A stretch of DNA of 64,000 nucleotides from an uncultured Clostridium sp. (GCA_947244325.1 CAMXJY010000007.1:1-64000); one strand, 5' to 3'. Shown: positions 8,796 through 18,273, counted from the first letter of the stretch. Notes: generated from the letters alone by a model not told the origin. Program-made: numbers and translations.

Positions 8796-10790
8796 TTATA
8801 TACTATCAAAATCTATTGCTTTTTTTCTTGTATATATCTGTCTTTTTGGTAAATCTTTATATAGATTTAATATATTTTCTAAATCAGCTGAAAATTCTCT
8901 TAAAGTAACTGTTTTTATATTAACTTCTTTTCCTTCACAATATTCATCAAGAGTTGCTTTTAATTCTGTTATAAATGGTATTTCTGCTTCTATTTCTCTT
9001 CTATATTTTTTAGCTCTTAATAATAACATTTCTTTTATTTTCATAATGTCTTCATTACTTGCACATGTAATTCTTTGCATCATTTTATTAACATCATAAT
9101 AATTTAATATTGGAGATTTTGAACATTCAGTTGTAAATTTATCATAAAATAATTCCATTTTCATTGGTATACATTTAAAGATTTCTTCAGCTTTTTCTCT
9201 ATACATTTTGATTTTTAATTTTCTATTTAATTCATGGAAATGTTGTAATATATCATTCATATCTTCTCCAACATCTATTCCAGTTCTTGAAAGTTCTTCT
9301 TCAATATCATCACAATATTCAGATGTTTCTGCTGCTAAATCCATACCATCTAAAAATAGTGACTTAATTGTTGCCATTTCATAAGGTATCAATTTTCTTC
9401 TTGAAAAATAACTAAAATATGCAAATAATTTTACAAGTTCTATTAATTTTAAATCTCCATCTTTTACATTTGAAATTACTTCTTCAATAACATATGGGAA
9501 TTGATCATCAGATATTTTCCAATACTCTTCTGTAAGTAGTCTTTTATATCCTGGTAATTTTTCAGTATCAATTGTTTGAATAATCATTTCCATATCATTT
9601 TTGAAAACTTTCATATCAAAAATTCTTGTTCTTACATATACTTCTATAAATTTAAAAAATCTATATTCTGATTTAAAATTAAAGTAATAATTATTATCAA
9701 ATTCTTTTATATAGAATTGTCTATTATCCATTAAAACTCTTGAAGAAACTAGAATTGATTTATATTCTTCATTACTGCTAATATTTACAAATTTATCTTT
9801 TGTTATTTTTCCTGCTTTTATTTCAAAAGATACAGCTATTGTAAATATTAGCATTGTTTGTAATACTCTTAAATTTGTATTTGGATAAAATTTATTTACT
9901 GTTTCAAAAATCTTTTTAAAATCATTTAATGCATGTTTTAAAATTCTAAGGTTTCTAGTTCCTGATTTTATGAATGTATTTGTTATTAAATCTGTATGTT
10001 CTCTTAAAAATCTAATCAAATCTTCATTATTCTCATATCTCATTAAAAGTCCATTTATTATATAATTAAATTTTGGTGCATATTCAAAAGTTTCACCTAT
10101 TAATTTTTCTTTTATTCTTTCATAATCATTTGCTTTATCAAATACATATTCTATTTTTTCACCAATTTTCTCTACCATTGGTTTATCAGCTGTAAGCAAA
10201 GTTCCTTCTTTATCTAATAAATATGTTGCAATAAATGTTTTCATTTCTAAATTAGAACTTTTTAATTTTGTTGATAATTCTTTTTCATTACAAATTATAA
10301 TTGTTTTTATATGGTCATGCTCAACAAAATTATTTATATATCCTAATATATCTATAACGTCAACATTTGCTCTCTCTAAGTCATCAAAGCATAATACTTT
10401 ATCATCTGTTGAGAAAAATTGTGCATAATCCATCTTGTCCCCATTTTGTGTTACACCAAAAAGATGTGCCATATCAAGTCCTGTTTTTGCATATTCTGGT
10501 ATAGATGTTTTATCATGAGTAGTCATATATTTTCTCATATTTTTATCCATTAGTTGTGTTGTTTCTATAAATATTTTTTTACTTATATCTTCTAGATTTG
10601 ATATTCCATATAAAGACATATATATTGTTGTATATTTTTTTCCATTAAATGAAAGTGAATCTATTTTATTTCTAATTTTATTATTCCAAAAATAAGTTTT
10701 TCCACTTCCCCATTCACCATTTATCATTATTGCATAATCAGTGTAATCAGCTCTTACATAATCTAAAATACTTTCTACTAAATCTTCCAT
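8796..10790 (-). CDS. KAP-type P-loop NTPase
   Basis: 664 residues. Walker A is GEWGSGKT at residues 25-32 and Walker B is VLCFDDLER near 130-140, the arrangement typical of KAP family NTPases, with a following sensor-like segment TIIICNEKEL. Many KAP proteins carry inserted membrane helices after Walker A; none are obvious here, so this looks like a soluble variant. The C-terminal two thirds are helical with no recognised domain. KAP NTPases are often found in bacterial defence loci. Here it sits 3 bp-scale close to comF and the type III toxin-antitoxin locus, but composition is native (AT-rich, no CGG). The precise function cannot be assigned. Confidence 0.8.
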   Translation of the reverse strand: MEDLVESILDYVRADYTDYAIMINGEWGSGKTYFWNNKIRNKIDSLSFNGKKYTTIYMSLYGISNLEDISKKIFIETTQLMDKNMRKYMTTHDKTSIPEYAKTGLDMAHLFGVTQNGDKMDYAQFFSTDDKVLCFDDLERANVDVIDILGYINNFVEHDHIKTIIICNEKELSTKLKSSNLEMKTFIATYLLDKEGTLLTADKPMVEKIGEKIEYVFDKANDYERIKEKLIGETFEYAPKFNYIINGLLMRYENNEDLIRFLREHTDLITNTFIKSGTRNLRILKHALNDFKKIFETVNKFYPNTNLRVLQTMLIFTIAVSFEIKAGKITKDKFVNISSNEEYKSILVSSRVLMDNRQFYIKEFDNNYYFNFKSEYRFFKFIEVYVRTRIFDMKVFKNDMEMIIQTIDTEKLPGYKRLLTEEYWKISDDQFPYVIEEVISNVKDGDLKLIELVKLFAYFSYFSRRKLIPYEMATIKSLFLDGMDLAAETSEYCDDIEEELSRTGIDVGEDMNDILQHFHELNRKLKIKMYREKAEEIFKCIPMKMELFYDKFTTECSKSPILNYYDVNKMMQRITCASNEDIMKIKEMLLLRAKKYRREIEAEIPFITELKATLDEYCEGKEVNIKTVTLREFSADLENILNLYKDLPKRQIYTRKKAIDFDSI

Positions 10791-10872
10791 TTAATCCTCC
10801 CTATACTTGTTTTGCTCATATCACATTTTTATTGTGATAACAATAAAGTTTTTACTTTTCTGATGTAATTTT

Positions 10873-11586
10873 TTAATCTTTTGCAATTACTAAAACTAAT
10901 ACTTCTCTTGCTCCAGCTTGTTTTAATTTTTTTGATATTTCATTTACTGTTGCTCCACTTGTATATATATCATCAAACAAAATTATTTTCTTTCTGTATA
11001 CTTTGCTTTTATCAGCAATTTGGTATGCATCTTTTATATTATTTACTCTTTCTTTTTTATTTAATGTACTTTGAGTTTTAGTATCTTTTACTTTTTTTAT
11101 TAAATCTTCTTCATATAAAATTGCACACTTTTTAGCAATTATTTTAGCTATTAATTCCGTTTGATTATATCCTCTTTTTTGCTTTTTTATTTTCTCCATC
11201 GGAACTGAAATCATTATATCATATAATTTTAAAATTTCGTAAACTTTTTTATTATTTAAAATTTGATTTGCAAAAAACTCTGACAAATATGGCTTATTTC
11301 CAAATTTATATTTTAATATATATTTTCTAATTATACTTTTGTATTCAAAACAATATAATAATTTTTCCCAATATAGTTTTTGACCTTGCGCAAAAGAATA
11401 GTATGGTGAATATGTTATATTATGAATATTTAATTTATCCATAAGTGTTTTTTTATTATCTATAATTCCATATCTTTTATATTTATTAAATCTCTCTTCA
11501 CATTTTTCACATATATAATTCTTGTCTAGTTTTCCACAAATTACGCAAGTTTTGGGGAATAAAAAATTGAGAACAAACTCAAGCAT
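10873..11586 (-). CDS. comF: ComF family phosphoribosyltransferase-like protein
   Basis: 237 residues. The ATG at 11586 (MLEFVLNFLFPKTCVICGK) is chosen because AAAGGAG precedes it; the longer frame from 11610 has no site. An N-terminal four-cysteine zinc ribbon (CVICGK...CEKC) is followed by a phosphoribosyltransferase fold with KKQKRGYNQTELIA and the PRPP-loop motif ILFDDIYTSGAT near residues 195-207. ComFC proteins take part in DNA uptake and related DNA metabolism. It follows the toxin gene at 27 bp and could be read from the same transcript. Confidence 0.92.
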   Translation of the reverse strand: MLEFVLNFLFPKTCVICGKLDKNYICEKCEERFNKYKRYGIIDNKKTLMDKLNIHNITYSPYYSFAQGQKLYWEKLLYCFEYKSIIRKYILKYKFGNKPYLSEFFANQILNNKKVYEILKLYDIMISVPMEKIKKQKRGYNQTELIAKIIAKKCAILYEEDLIKKVKDTKTQSTLNKKERVNNIKDAYQIADKSKVYRKKIILFDDIYTSGATVNEISKKLKQAGAREVLVLVIAKD

Positions 11587-11613
11587 TTTTGCTCCTTTCT
11601 TTGCCCCCAAAAA

Positions 11614-12120
11614 TTAATATAGTAAATAAACTTTTTCTAAAACTTTAAAATTACAACACAATTTTTTATAAAAAATTGACATCCTATTTCTATTATTATT
11701 AATAACTATTTTACGGATTTCTTTTGCTTTTTGCTTAATTATCTTTTTATTTTCAATTTTATTTATATATTTGTACTGCTTATGTAATAACATACTATAT
11801 TGTTCGTCAGCTTTATTAGCATCTATTATAGAAACTTCATTTTGAGGAACAGGTATCATATCTGCAAATCTTATTAATCCTAAATAATCTGTCTTTTCTT
11901 TATTTCCATACATTTTAAAAAAAGTTAAATTTTCTTTATATTTTAAATGTTGTAATTTGGGAGAAAAAATTGGTGCAAAATATAATATTTCATTAACATT
12001 TAATATTATCCCTATATATGGTCGCTTTTGATTTTTATTATATGCAATATGTTTATCAAACTGACTAAGATATTCTATATATTTTTCATTTACTACATAA
12101 AAATTTAATTTTTTATCCAC
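11614..12120 (-). CDS. Type III toxin, ToxN/AbiQ-like endoribonuclease
   Basis: 168 residues, the size of ToxN/AbiQ toxins. The start is GTG at 12120, with AGGAG seven bases upstream. Family features: LNFYVVNEKYIEYLSQFD at the N-terminus, then RPYIGIILNVNEILYFAPIF, SPKLQH (equivalent to the SPKxKH catalytic/RNA-binding segment), YLGLIRFADMIPVP and a Lys-rich C-terminal helix. ToxN cleaves RNA and is held inactive by small repeat RNAs that it processes itself. The decisive support is context: directly upstream are a promoter, three ~53-base repeats and a terminator, the standard order of type III loci. These loci often give phage resistance by abortive infection. Function is inferred from family and layout. 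Confidence 0.9.
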   Translation of the reverse strand: MDKKLNFYVVNEKYIEYLSQFDKHIAYNKNQKRPYIGIILNVNEILYFAPIFSPKLQHLKYKENLTFFKMYGNKEKTDYLGLIRFADMIPVPQNEVSIIDANKADEQYSMLLHKQYKYINKIENKKIIKQKAKEIRKIVINNNRNRMSIFYKKLCCNFKVLEKVYLLY

Positions 12121-12128
12121 TATATCTC

Positions 12129-12165
12129 CTTTTTTAAAAAAAATAGAGACTATATCTAAAGATAT
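12129..12165 (-). terminator. Terminator between the antitoxin RNA repeats and the toxin gene
   Basis: The perfect 8-bp stem CTATATCT / AGATATAG (12148-12165) is followed on the minus strand by TCTCTATTTTTTTT. In type III systems such a leaky terminator sets the excess of antitoxin RNA over toxin mRNA. Confidence 0.85.
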
Positions 12166-12180
12166 AGCCCCTTTTAAATT

Positions 12181-12366
12181 TTAGTGAACACTTTTATAAG
12201 ATTTACTTAAAGGCTTGTTCTAGCCTAATGTTTCGTAAACTAATTTATAGAAATATTTATCTAAAGGTTTGTTCTAACCTAATGTTTCATAAGCAATTTA
12301 TAGTAATTATTTTCTAAAGGTTTGCTTTAACCTAATTTTTAGATAATTTATATTATCCCTATTAGT
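12181..12366 (-). ncRNA. Type III antitoxin RNA (ToxI-like tandem repeats)
   Basis: Three tandem units with starts of the shared TAAAGG block at 12208, 12262 and 12315 (periods 54 and 53). Each unit contains a short stem: AGGCT/AGCCT in the first, AGGTT/AACCT in the second and third. The C-G to T-A exchange on both arms is compensatory and so supports an RNA structure. The position between a consensus promoter and a terminator, directly before a ToxN-like gene, identifies it as the antitoxin RNA. Unit boundaries after processing are not known. This accounts for the 301-base gap between toxin and valS. Confidence 0.85.
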
Positions 12367-12372
12367 ATATTT

Positions 12373-12401
12373 ATTATACAATATTTTATTTACTAATTCA
12401 A
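12373..12401 (-). promoter_or_regulatory. Promoter of the type III toxin-antitoxin locus
   Basis: Minus-strand TTGAAT (12401-12396) and TATAAT (12378-12373), spacer 17 bp, immediately ahead of the repeats; predicted RNA start near 12366. Confidence 0.75.
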
Positions 12402-12421
12402 GTATTTTTTTATGAATACCT

Positions 12422-15106
12422 CTATCTAATGCTCTTTAATCTTTCTTCTACATTCATAAGCATTTGTTTGTAATTTTCAAGTTTTGCTTTTTCTTCATTA
12501 ACTTTCGCTTCTGGAGCTTTATTTACAAAACCTGGATTTGATAACATTTTCTCTCCTCTTGTAACTTCTGCTTCTAATTTTGTTTTTTCCTCTTGTAATC
12601 TTTTTATTTCTTCTTCAATATCAACTAATTCTTCAAAAGGTATATAAACTTTTAAATCATCTACTACTATTGAAACTGCATTTTGAGGAATTTCACTTTC
12701 ATCTTTTACAATAACAACTTCATTTGCAAATCCTAATTTTAATAAAAATTCTTCTGATTCTTTTATTTCTTTTTCTATAGAATTTGAAATTATTAAAAGC
12801 TTTGATTTTTTAGATGGATGAACATTCATTTTTGTTCTAACATTTCTAATTTCTACTATTACTCTTTTTAATTTTTCTATAGTCTCTTCTTCTTTATCAA
12901 ACACAAATTTTTCTCTTATATCTGGCCATTTTGCTACTATTAAATCTGGTGTTCCAAAATAAATTAAGTTTGAATATATTTCTGCTGTTACAAATGGCAT
13001 AAATGGATGTAATAGCTTTAATGAAGAAGCAAATACATGATTTAATACATCTGTTACTGCTACTTTTGTGTTTTCATCTTCACTATAAATTCTTGGTTTT
13101 ACCATTTCTATATACCAATCACAAAATTCATTCCAAATAAAACTATATATTTTATCTAGTGCAATTCCTAAATCATAATTATCAAGATTTTTGCTAACAT
13201 CTGCTACTAATTTATCAAATTTATTTAATATCCATTTATCTTCAATTCTTAATAATTCTGGATTATATGCTTTATCTTTTTCAAAAACCTCATAGCAAAA
13301 TTCTCTTACTTTTTCTTCATTCGCTGAATTCATTGTTATAAATTTAGCTGCGTTCCATATCTTATTTGCAAAGTTTGATGCTTGCTCTAATTTTTCAGGC
13401 ATAAATCTTATATCATTTCCCATTGTTGTACCTGAAAGTAATGAAAATCTTAAACTATCTGCTCCATATTTATCTATAATTTCTAATGGATCTATACCAT
13501 TTCCTAAAGTTTTAGACATTTTTCTTCCTTGACTGTCTCTAACTATTCCATGTATTAAAATATCTTTAAATGGTACTTCTCCTGTAAATTCTAACCCTTG
13601 TGTCATCATTCTTGAAATCCAGAATGTTATAATATCAAATCCTGTTACTAAAGTTTGTGTTGGATAAAATTCTTTATAATCTTCTGATTCTGTATTTGGC
13701 CAACCTAAAGTAGAAAATGGCCATAATGCAGAACTAAACCAAGTATCTAAAGTATCTGGATCTTGAACTAAATTTGTACTTCCACATTTCTCACATTTTT
13801 CAGGTGTATTTTTGGCTACAGTAATATGATTGCAATCTGTACATGTATAAGCTGGTATTCTATGTCCCCACCATAATTGACGTGAAATACACCAATCTTG
13901 TATATTATCTAACCAATGGAAATATTGTTTTTCATATCTTTGAGGAACAAATTTTGCATCTCCTGCTCTTACACTATCTGCTGCTCTTTTAGCTAAATCT
14001 TTCATACTTACAAACCATTGCTCAGAAATCTTTGGTTCTATAGTATTTTTACATCTTTCACATTTTGCTACATTATGTGTATAATCTTCAGTTCTGACTA
14101 ATGCTCCAATTTCTTCTAATTTTTTAACAATTGCTTTTCTTGCATCTAATAAATCCATTCCTGCATATTCTGGTACTAAATTTCCCATTTTGAAGTGTTC
14201 ATCAAATACTTCAATTATTTCTAGATTGTGACGTAATCCTGCTTGATAATCGTTCATATCATGAGCTGGAGTTATTTTAACACAACCTGTTCCAAATTCC
14301 ATTTCAACAAATTCATCTGCAATTATTGGTATTTCTTTATTCATGATTGGAAGTATACATGTTTTTCCAACTAAATCTTTATATCTATCATCATCTGGAT
14401 GAACTGCAACTGCTGTATCTCCAAGCATTGTTTCTGGTCTTGTTGTTGCAACTTCTATATAATCATTTTCAGTTCCTGCTATTTTATATCTAATATGCCA
14501 TAAATGTGATGCTTCTTCTTTATATTCAACTTCCGCATCAGAAATTGATGTATTACAACTTGTACACCAATTTACCATTCTTTTTCCTTTATAGATTAAT
14601 CCTTTTTCATATAATTTAACAAATTGTTCTAAAACTGCATCTGACATTCCTTCATCTAAAGTAAATCTATTTCTGTCCCAATCACAAGAACATCCAAGTT
14701 TTCTTTGTTGTTTTTGAATAATTCCACCATATTCTTTAGTCCAATCCCATGCTTCTTCTAAGAATTTATCTCTTCCTAAATCTTGCTTAGATTTTCCTTC
14801 TTTTGCAAGTTTTTGAACTACTTTCATTTCTGTTGAAATTGATGCATGGTCTGTTCCTGGAAGCCATAATGTTTTAAATCTTCTCATTCTTTTATATCTA
14901 ATTAAAATATCTTGTATAGCTCCATCTAATGCATGACCCATATGTAATTTTCCAGTTACATTAGGAGGTGGCATCATTATACAATATGTCTCCCCATTAT
15001 TTTCTTCTGATGGTTTAAAATATCCTTTTTCTTCCCATTCCTTATATAATTTGTCTTCAAAATCTTTTGGATTAAATTTGTCGTTTAATTTTGCTTTTTC
15101 TCCCAT
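12422..15106 (-). CDS. valS: Valine--tRNA ligase
   Basis: 894 residues, normal for ValRS. Class I synthetase with editing domain. PPPNVTGKLHMGHALD contains the HIGH-type motif (about 47-60), WLPGTDHASIST follows, TTRPETMLGDTAVAVHP marks the CP1 editing pocket, and GRKMSKTLGNGIDP holds the KMSKS motif. Two cysteine pairs CERC...C and CTDC...CEKC suggest zinc sites. A C-terminal coiled coil (EEEIKRLQEEKTKLEAEV) is the tRNA-binding arm. Expression is governed by the T-box leader at 15241-15500. Confidence 0.98.
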   Translation of the reverse strand: MGEKAKLNDKFNPKDFEDKLYKEWEEKGYFKPSEENNGETYCIMMPPPNVTGKLHMGHALDGAIQDILIRYKRMRRFKTLWLPGTDHASISTEMKVVQKLAKEGKSKQDLGRDKFLEEAWDWTKEYGGIIQKQQRKLGCSCDWDRNRFTLDEGMSDAVLEQFVKLYEKGLIYKGKRMVNWCTSCNTSISDAEVEYKEEASHLWHIRYKIAGTENDYIEVATTRPETMLGDTAVAVHPDDDRYKDLVGKTCILPIMNKEIPIIADEFVEMEFGTGCVKITPAHDMNDYQAGLRHNLEIIEVFDEHFKMGNLVPEYAGMDLLDARKAIVKKLEEIGALVRTEDYTHNVAKCERCKNTIEPKISEQWFVSMKDLAKRAADSVRAGDAKFVPQRYEKQYFHWLDNIQDWCISRQLWWGHRIPAYTCTDCNHITVAKNTPEKCEKCGSTNLVQDPDTLDTWFSSALWPFSTLGWPNTESEDYKEFYPTQTLVTGFDIITFWISRMMTQGLEFTGEVPFKDILIHGIVRDSQGRKMSKTLGNGIDPLEIIDKYGADSLRFSLLSGTTMGNDIRFMPEKLEQASNFANKIWNAAKFITMNSANEEKVREFCYEVFEKDKAYNPELLRIEDKWILNKFDKLVADVSKNLDNYDLGIALDKIYSFIWNEFCDWYIEMVKPRIYSEDENTKVAVTDVLNHVFASSLKLLHPFMPFVTAEIYSNLIYFGTPDLIVAKWPDIREKFVFDKEEETIEKLKRVIVEIRNVRTKMNVHPSKKSKLLIISNSIEKEIKESEEFLLKLGFANEVVIVKDESEIPQNAVSIVVDDLKVYIPFEELVDIEEEIKRLQEEKTKLEAEVTRGEKMLSNPGFVNKAPEAKVNEEKAKLENYKQMLMNVEERLKSIR

Positions 15107-15240
15107 ATAATAATACCCCCTAAAATTTTATTTTAAATAACTTTATTATTTACTACTATTGTTATTAAAATTCAAATATAACTTTGCATATAAATATTTG
15201 TATAATTTTTGTTTTATAAAAACTTACTATAAAACAAAAA

Positions 15241-15500
15241 AGCCCTTATACTATTTTAAGTATAAGGGCGAATATTTACCGCGGTACCACCTTATTTATC
15301 TATTTTAATTAATTAAAATAAATATCTCTTAGATTTTAACGTATCTTACACGAATATACTTAAAGTTAATTTCAGTATATCAACTCCAAAGCTACCTTCA
15401 AACAAACCTTACTATTTAAGAAGCTCTCAGCCTATGACTTCTTTTCTCTTTATAGAGTTTTTGTTTTACTCCTCTTTTTCATAGTTTTTAAATTATATTT
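15241..15500 (-). promoter_or_regulatory. T-box riboswitch (valine) of valS
   Basis: On the minus strand the T-box sequence AGGTGGTACCGCGG is at 15292-15279, followed by a terminator hairpin GCCCTTATACT / AGTATAAGGGC with a T run (15269-15236). Upstream, Stem I features are visible (AGTA loop-E-like element, then a specifier region reading GAAG-GTA-GCTTTGGAG), so the specifier is probably GTA (Val). It senses uncharged tRNA-Val and permits antitermination into valS. The 629-base gap 15107-15735 holds this leader plus two hairpins described separately. Confidence 0.93.
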
Positions 15501-15566
15501 AATATATTAACATAATTTTGATAGTAAATCAAGAGTTATTTTCAATTTACTTGTGATATATCAGTT

Positions 15567-15591
15567 CAGAGCAGTTTCATCACCTGCTCTG
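15567..15591 (+). terminator. Plus-strand hairpin with T-run, no gene assigned
   Basis: CAGAGCAG / CTGCTCTG arms followed on the plus strand by TTTTATTTTTTT form a textbook intrinsic terminator, yet no plus-strand gene lies upstream. It could end an antisense RNA over the T-box region or be incidental. Confidence 0.4.
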
Positions 15592-15613
15592 TTTTATTTT
15601 TTTACAAAAAAAA

Positions 15614-15637
15614 GATATGTGTCATCACTCACATATC
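15614..15637 (-). terminator. Terminator of the DUF3137 gene
   Basis: GATATGTG / CACATATC arms; on the minus strand followed by TTTTTTTT, about 100 bases past the DUF3137 stop codon. Confidence 0.7.
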
Positions 15638-15735
15638 AATTCGATACAATTAAATGTCTGGATACATTTTATTGTTGATGCTATTATAACATCTTTTACT
15701 AGTTTATGCAAGTATTTTTATTTTATTCACAAATT

Positions 15736-16662
15736 TTAATTCATTTCTAGCACACTATAAATATGTTCAACTGTTTTTTCTAAAACCTCCATAGGATAGA
15801 ATATTAATTTATAATATTTTCTTATAAGCTTTTCATCTAACCCATTTCTAAAAGTAGGTGGTTCAAACATTTGACCACAGTTATATCTAAAATATATACA
15901 ATCATCAATAATTTTTAGTTCAAAAGGATAATTACTTATATTTATTATATCAATATATTTTTCAATTAAATCTGATGTAAATATTTGCATTGCTGTTACT
16001 TTATCTTGTGTATAAAGGTCATAATATTTTTCAAATTCTGCTGAATCTACTTCTATTCTATTTTTGCTAAATCTTTTTATATTGTTATTACTAGCTATTT
16101 GTAAATTTATTTTACTATTTTTATCTAATTTAATAAATCCATACATTCCTCTAAAAGTTTCTATTCTGTTTTCTTTTCTATTTCCATTTGCATCTTTATA
16201 AATTTCAATATTATAACTTGCTATTTCAGAAGCTTGAATATTTCCACCATTTCTTAATTTTCCATATATTCTATCTTCTGAATGAAATTCATCAAAACTA
16301 CTATCAAAATTTGATATTTTATAATCTATTCTTGATACTCCAATAGCTTGATCAAAATTCAAATCTTCATTATATTCTTTTACTAAACTTTCAATAACAC
16401 ATTTTTTATATATAGTTCTATAATTTTTTCTTGCATTTACTATTAATATTATTAAAATAGCTATTGAAACAGCAATTGTTAATGTTATCATATACCTTGA
16501 GTCTGATAAAACTATATACAATATTAAATTAATAATTACTTCAACTATAAAAACATATAAGATAAATTTATTATTTTTTCTTTTTACTTCATCTAATTTT
16601 TCTGCACTTGATTTGCACACATTTTCATAAATTTCTTCAAAACTTTTATTCACTTTTATCAC
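15736..16662 (-). CDS. DUF3137-like membrane protein
   Basis: 308 residues. Two hydrophobic segments near residues 30-50 and 57-75 are separated by a short polar loop and followed by a ~230-residue cytosolic domain with alternating polar strands (GVSRIDYKISNFDSSFDEFHSEDRIYG). This architecture and the position next to lemA match DUF3137 proteins. The function is unknown. A terminator hairpin (16727-16762) lies between lemA and this gene, so it may have its own promoter or depend on read-through. Confidence 0.75.
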   Translation of the reverse strand: MIKVNKSFEEIYENVCKSSAEKLDEVKRKNNKFILYVFIVEVIINLILYIVLSDSRYMITLTIAVSIAILIILIVNARKNYRTIYKKCVIESLVKEYNEDLNFDQAIGVSRIDYKISNFDSSFDEFHSEDRIYGKLRNGGNIQASEIASYNIEIYKDANGNRKENRIETFRGMYGFIKLDKNSKINLQIASNNNIKRFSKNRIEVDSAEFEKYYDLYTQDKVTAMQIFTSDLIEKYIDIINISNYPFELKIIDDCIYFRYNCGQMFEPPTFRNGLDEKLIRKYYKLIFYPMEVLEKTVEHIYSVLEMN

Positions 16663-16726
16663 TTTTCTTTCATTATATTTTACTGTATTAATATATCATA
16701 TCATTATATAAAATATCAATTCTAAA

Positions 16727-16762
16727 AAGAGATTATACTAAAACCATTTAATATAATCTCTT
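16727..16762 (-). terminator. Terminator after lemA
   Basis: AAGAGATTATA / TATAATCTCTT arms; on the minus strand followed by TTTTTAG. Positioned between lemA and the DUF3137 gene. Confidence 0.65.
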
Positions 16763-16768
16763 CTTGCA

Positions 16769-17341
16769 TTATAAATCAATATTTATTTTACCTTTTTTAT
16801 ATTCTTCTATCTCAAATAAAGATTCTTCTTTAAATCTAAATATTTTTGCAAATAAGTTATTTGGAAAAGTACTTATTGTTGTATTATATAAAGTAATATC
16901 CCCATTATATATTCTTCTTGCTGCTTGAAGCTGACTTTCCATTTTTTCTAAGGATTTTTGAAGATTTAAAAATTGCTCATTTGCTTTCAAATCTGGATTA
17001 CTTTCCGCAGTAACTAATACTTTATTAAATTCTAAATTAAGTTCAGCCCCTTTGTCTAAATCTTTCTTCTCTTGATTTGCATAATCCGTCCTCATTTGCA
17101 CTATATTTGTTAATACTTTTTCTTCATAGTTTGTATATGCTTTCACACATTCTACTAAATTAGGAATTAAATCAAATCTCTGATTCAAGTATACTTCAAT
17201 ACTAGATTTTGATTGTCTTATTTTATTTCTTAATCTTATAAAAGTATTAAATTCTGCAATTAAATATATTCCTATAACTATTAGTATTCCCATAAATAAT
17301 ACTTCTGTCATATTTGCATTTTCTATTAACTCATTTTCCAT
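16769..17341 (-). CDS. lemA: LemA family protein
   Basis: 190 residues. One N-terminal membrane helix (about residues 12-28) is followed by the LemA helical domain: IRLRNKIRQSKSSIEVYLNQRFDLIPNLVE, then the conserved EKVLTNIVQMR and AESNPDLKANEQFLNLQKSLEKMESQLQAARRIYN. LemA proteins are membrane-anchored, function unclear, commonly paired with DUF3137 or TPM-domain proteins, as here. It begins 20 bases after the pyrD stop, so may be cotranscribed with the pyrimidine operon. Confidence 0.9.
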   Translation of the reverse strand: MENELIENANMTEVLFMGILIVIGIYLIAEFNTFIRLRNKIRQSKSSIEVYLNQRFDLIPNLVECVKAYTNYEEKVLTNIVQMRTDYANQEKKDLDKGAELNLEFNKVLVTAESNPDLKANEQFLNLQKSLEKMESQLQAARRIYNGDITLYNTTISTFPNNLFAKIFRFKEESLFEIEEYKKGKINIDL

Positions 17342-17361
17342 TTTTAATATAATCCTTCTAA

Positions 17362-18273
17362 CTAATTCATTTGAACAGTTCCAATAATAGATTTTATATC
17401 ATCAATTTTATGTTTTTTCATATAGTTTTCTATTCCTTCAATAGTTCTAATACTTGTTTCTGGATCCACAAAATTACCTGAACCTATTGATACTGCTGTT
17501 GCTCCTGCTAGCATATATTCTATAGCATCATCACCATTTACAATTCCACCCATTCCTAAAATTGGAATATTTATTGCTTGAGCCATTTGATATACCATTC
17601 TAACACCTACTGCTCTTATTCCTGGTCCAGAATATCCACCAGTATTATTTGCTAAAACTGGTCTTCTTTTATCTATATCAATTTTCATACCTAATAGTGT
17701 ATTTATACCTGAAACTCCATCTGCTCCAGCATCCTCAGCTCCTTTGGCTGTAGCTGTTATATCTGTAACATTTGGTGTTAATTTTACTATTAATGGTTTA
17801 TCAGTTAAAACTTTTCTTACTTCTGATGTAATTGCTTTTACCCCTTCATAACTCATTCCAAAAGCTAAACATCCCGCTTTAACATTTGGACAAGAAAGAT
17901 TTAATTCTACTCCATCTATATCTAATTTATTTAAAATTCTGCAAAGTTCTACATAATCTTCTGTTGTACTTCCACATGCATTTACTATTATTTTTGTATC
18001 AAACTTTCTAAGCCATGGTAAGTCATTTTCAATAAAATATTCAACACCTGGATTTTGAAGTCCTACACTATTTAGCATTCCTCCTGGTACTTCGCAAATT
18101 CTTGGTGGTGGATTTCCTGGTTTTAATTTTAAAGAAGTTCCTTTTGTTATTATCCCACCTAATTTATTTAAATCTATATATTCTGCATATTCTCTTCCAT
18201 ATCCAAATGTACCTGATGCAACAGTTACTGGATTTTTCATTTTAATTCCACATAAATTTACTTCTGTATTCAT
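17362..18273 (-). CDS. pyrD: Dihydroorotate dehydrogenase B, catalytic subunit
   Basis: 303 residues, class 1B. FMN-containing TIM barrel that oxidises dihydroorotate using NAD+ through PyrK. Visible features: NPVTVASGTFGYG, PPRICEVPGGMLNSVGLQNPG, ELNLSCPNVKAG with the catalytic cysteine, VKLTPNVTD, LANNTGGYSGPGIRAVG and GMGGIVNGDDAIEYMLAGA (phosphate-binding). It lies directly downstream of pyrK (81-bp gap), as expected for the PyrDK heterotetramer. Confidence 0.97.
   Translation of the reverse strand: MNTEVNLCGIKMKNPVTVASGTFGYGREYAEYIDLNKLGGIITKGTSLKLKPGNPPPRICEVPGGMLNSVGLQNPGVEYFIENDLPWLRKFDTKIIVNACGSTTEDYVELCRILNKLDIDGVELNLSCPNVKAGCLAFGMSYEGVKAITSEVRKVLTDKPLIVKLTPNVTDITATAKGAEDAGADGVSGINTLLGMKIDIDKRRPVLANNTGGYSGPGIRAVGVRMVYQMAQAINIPILGMGGIVNGDDAIEYMLAGATAVSIGSGNFVDPETSIRTIEGIENYMKKHKIDDIKSIIGTVQMN

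Noticed and set aside
12181..12366. CRISPR array
   Set aside because: The ~53-base units are repeated end to end without unique spacers, and the promoter, terminator and ToxN-like gene fit a type III antitoxin RNA.
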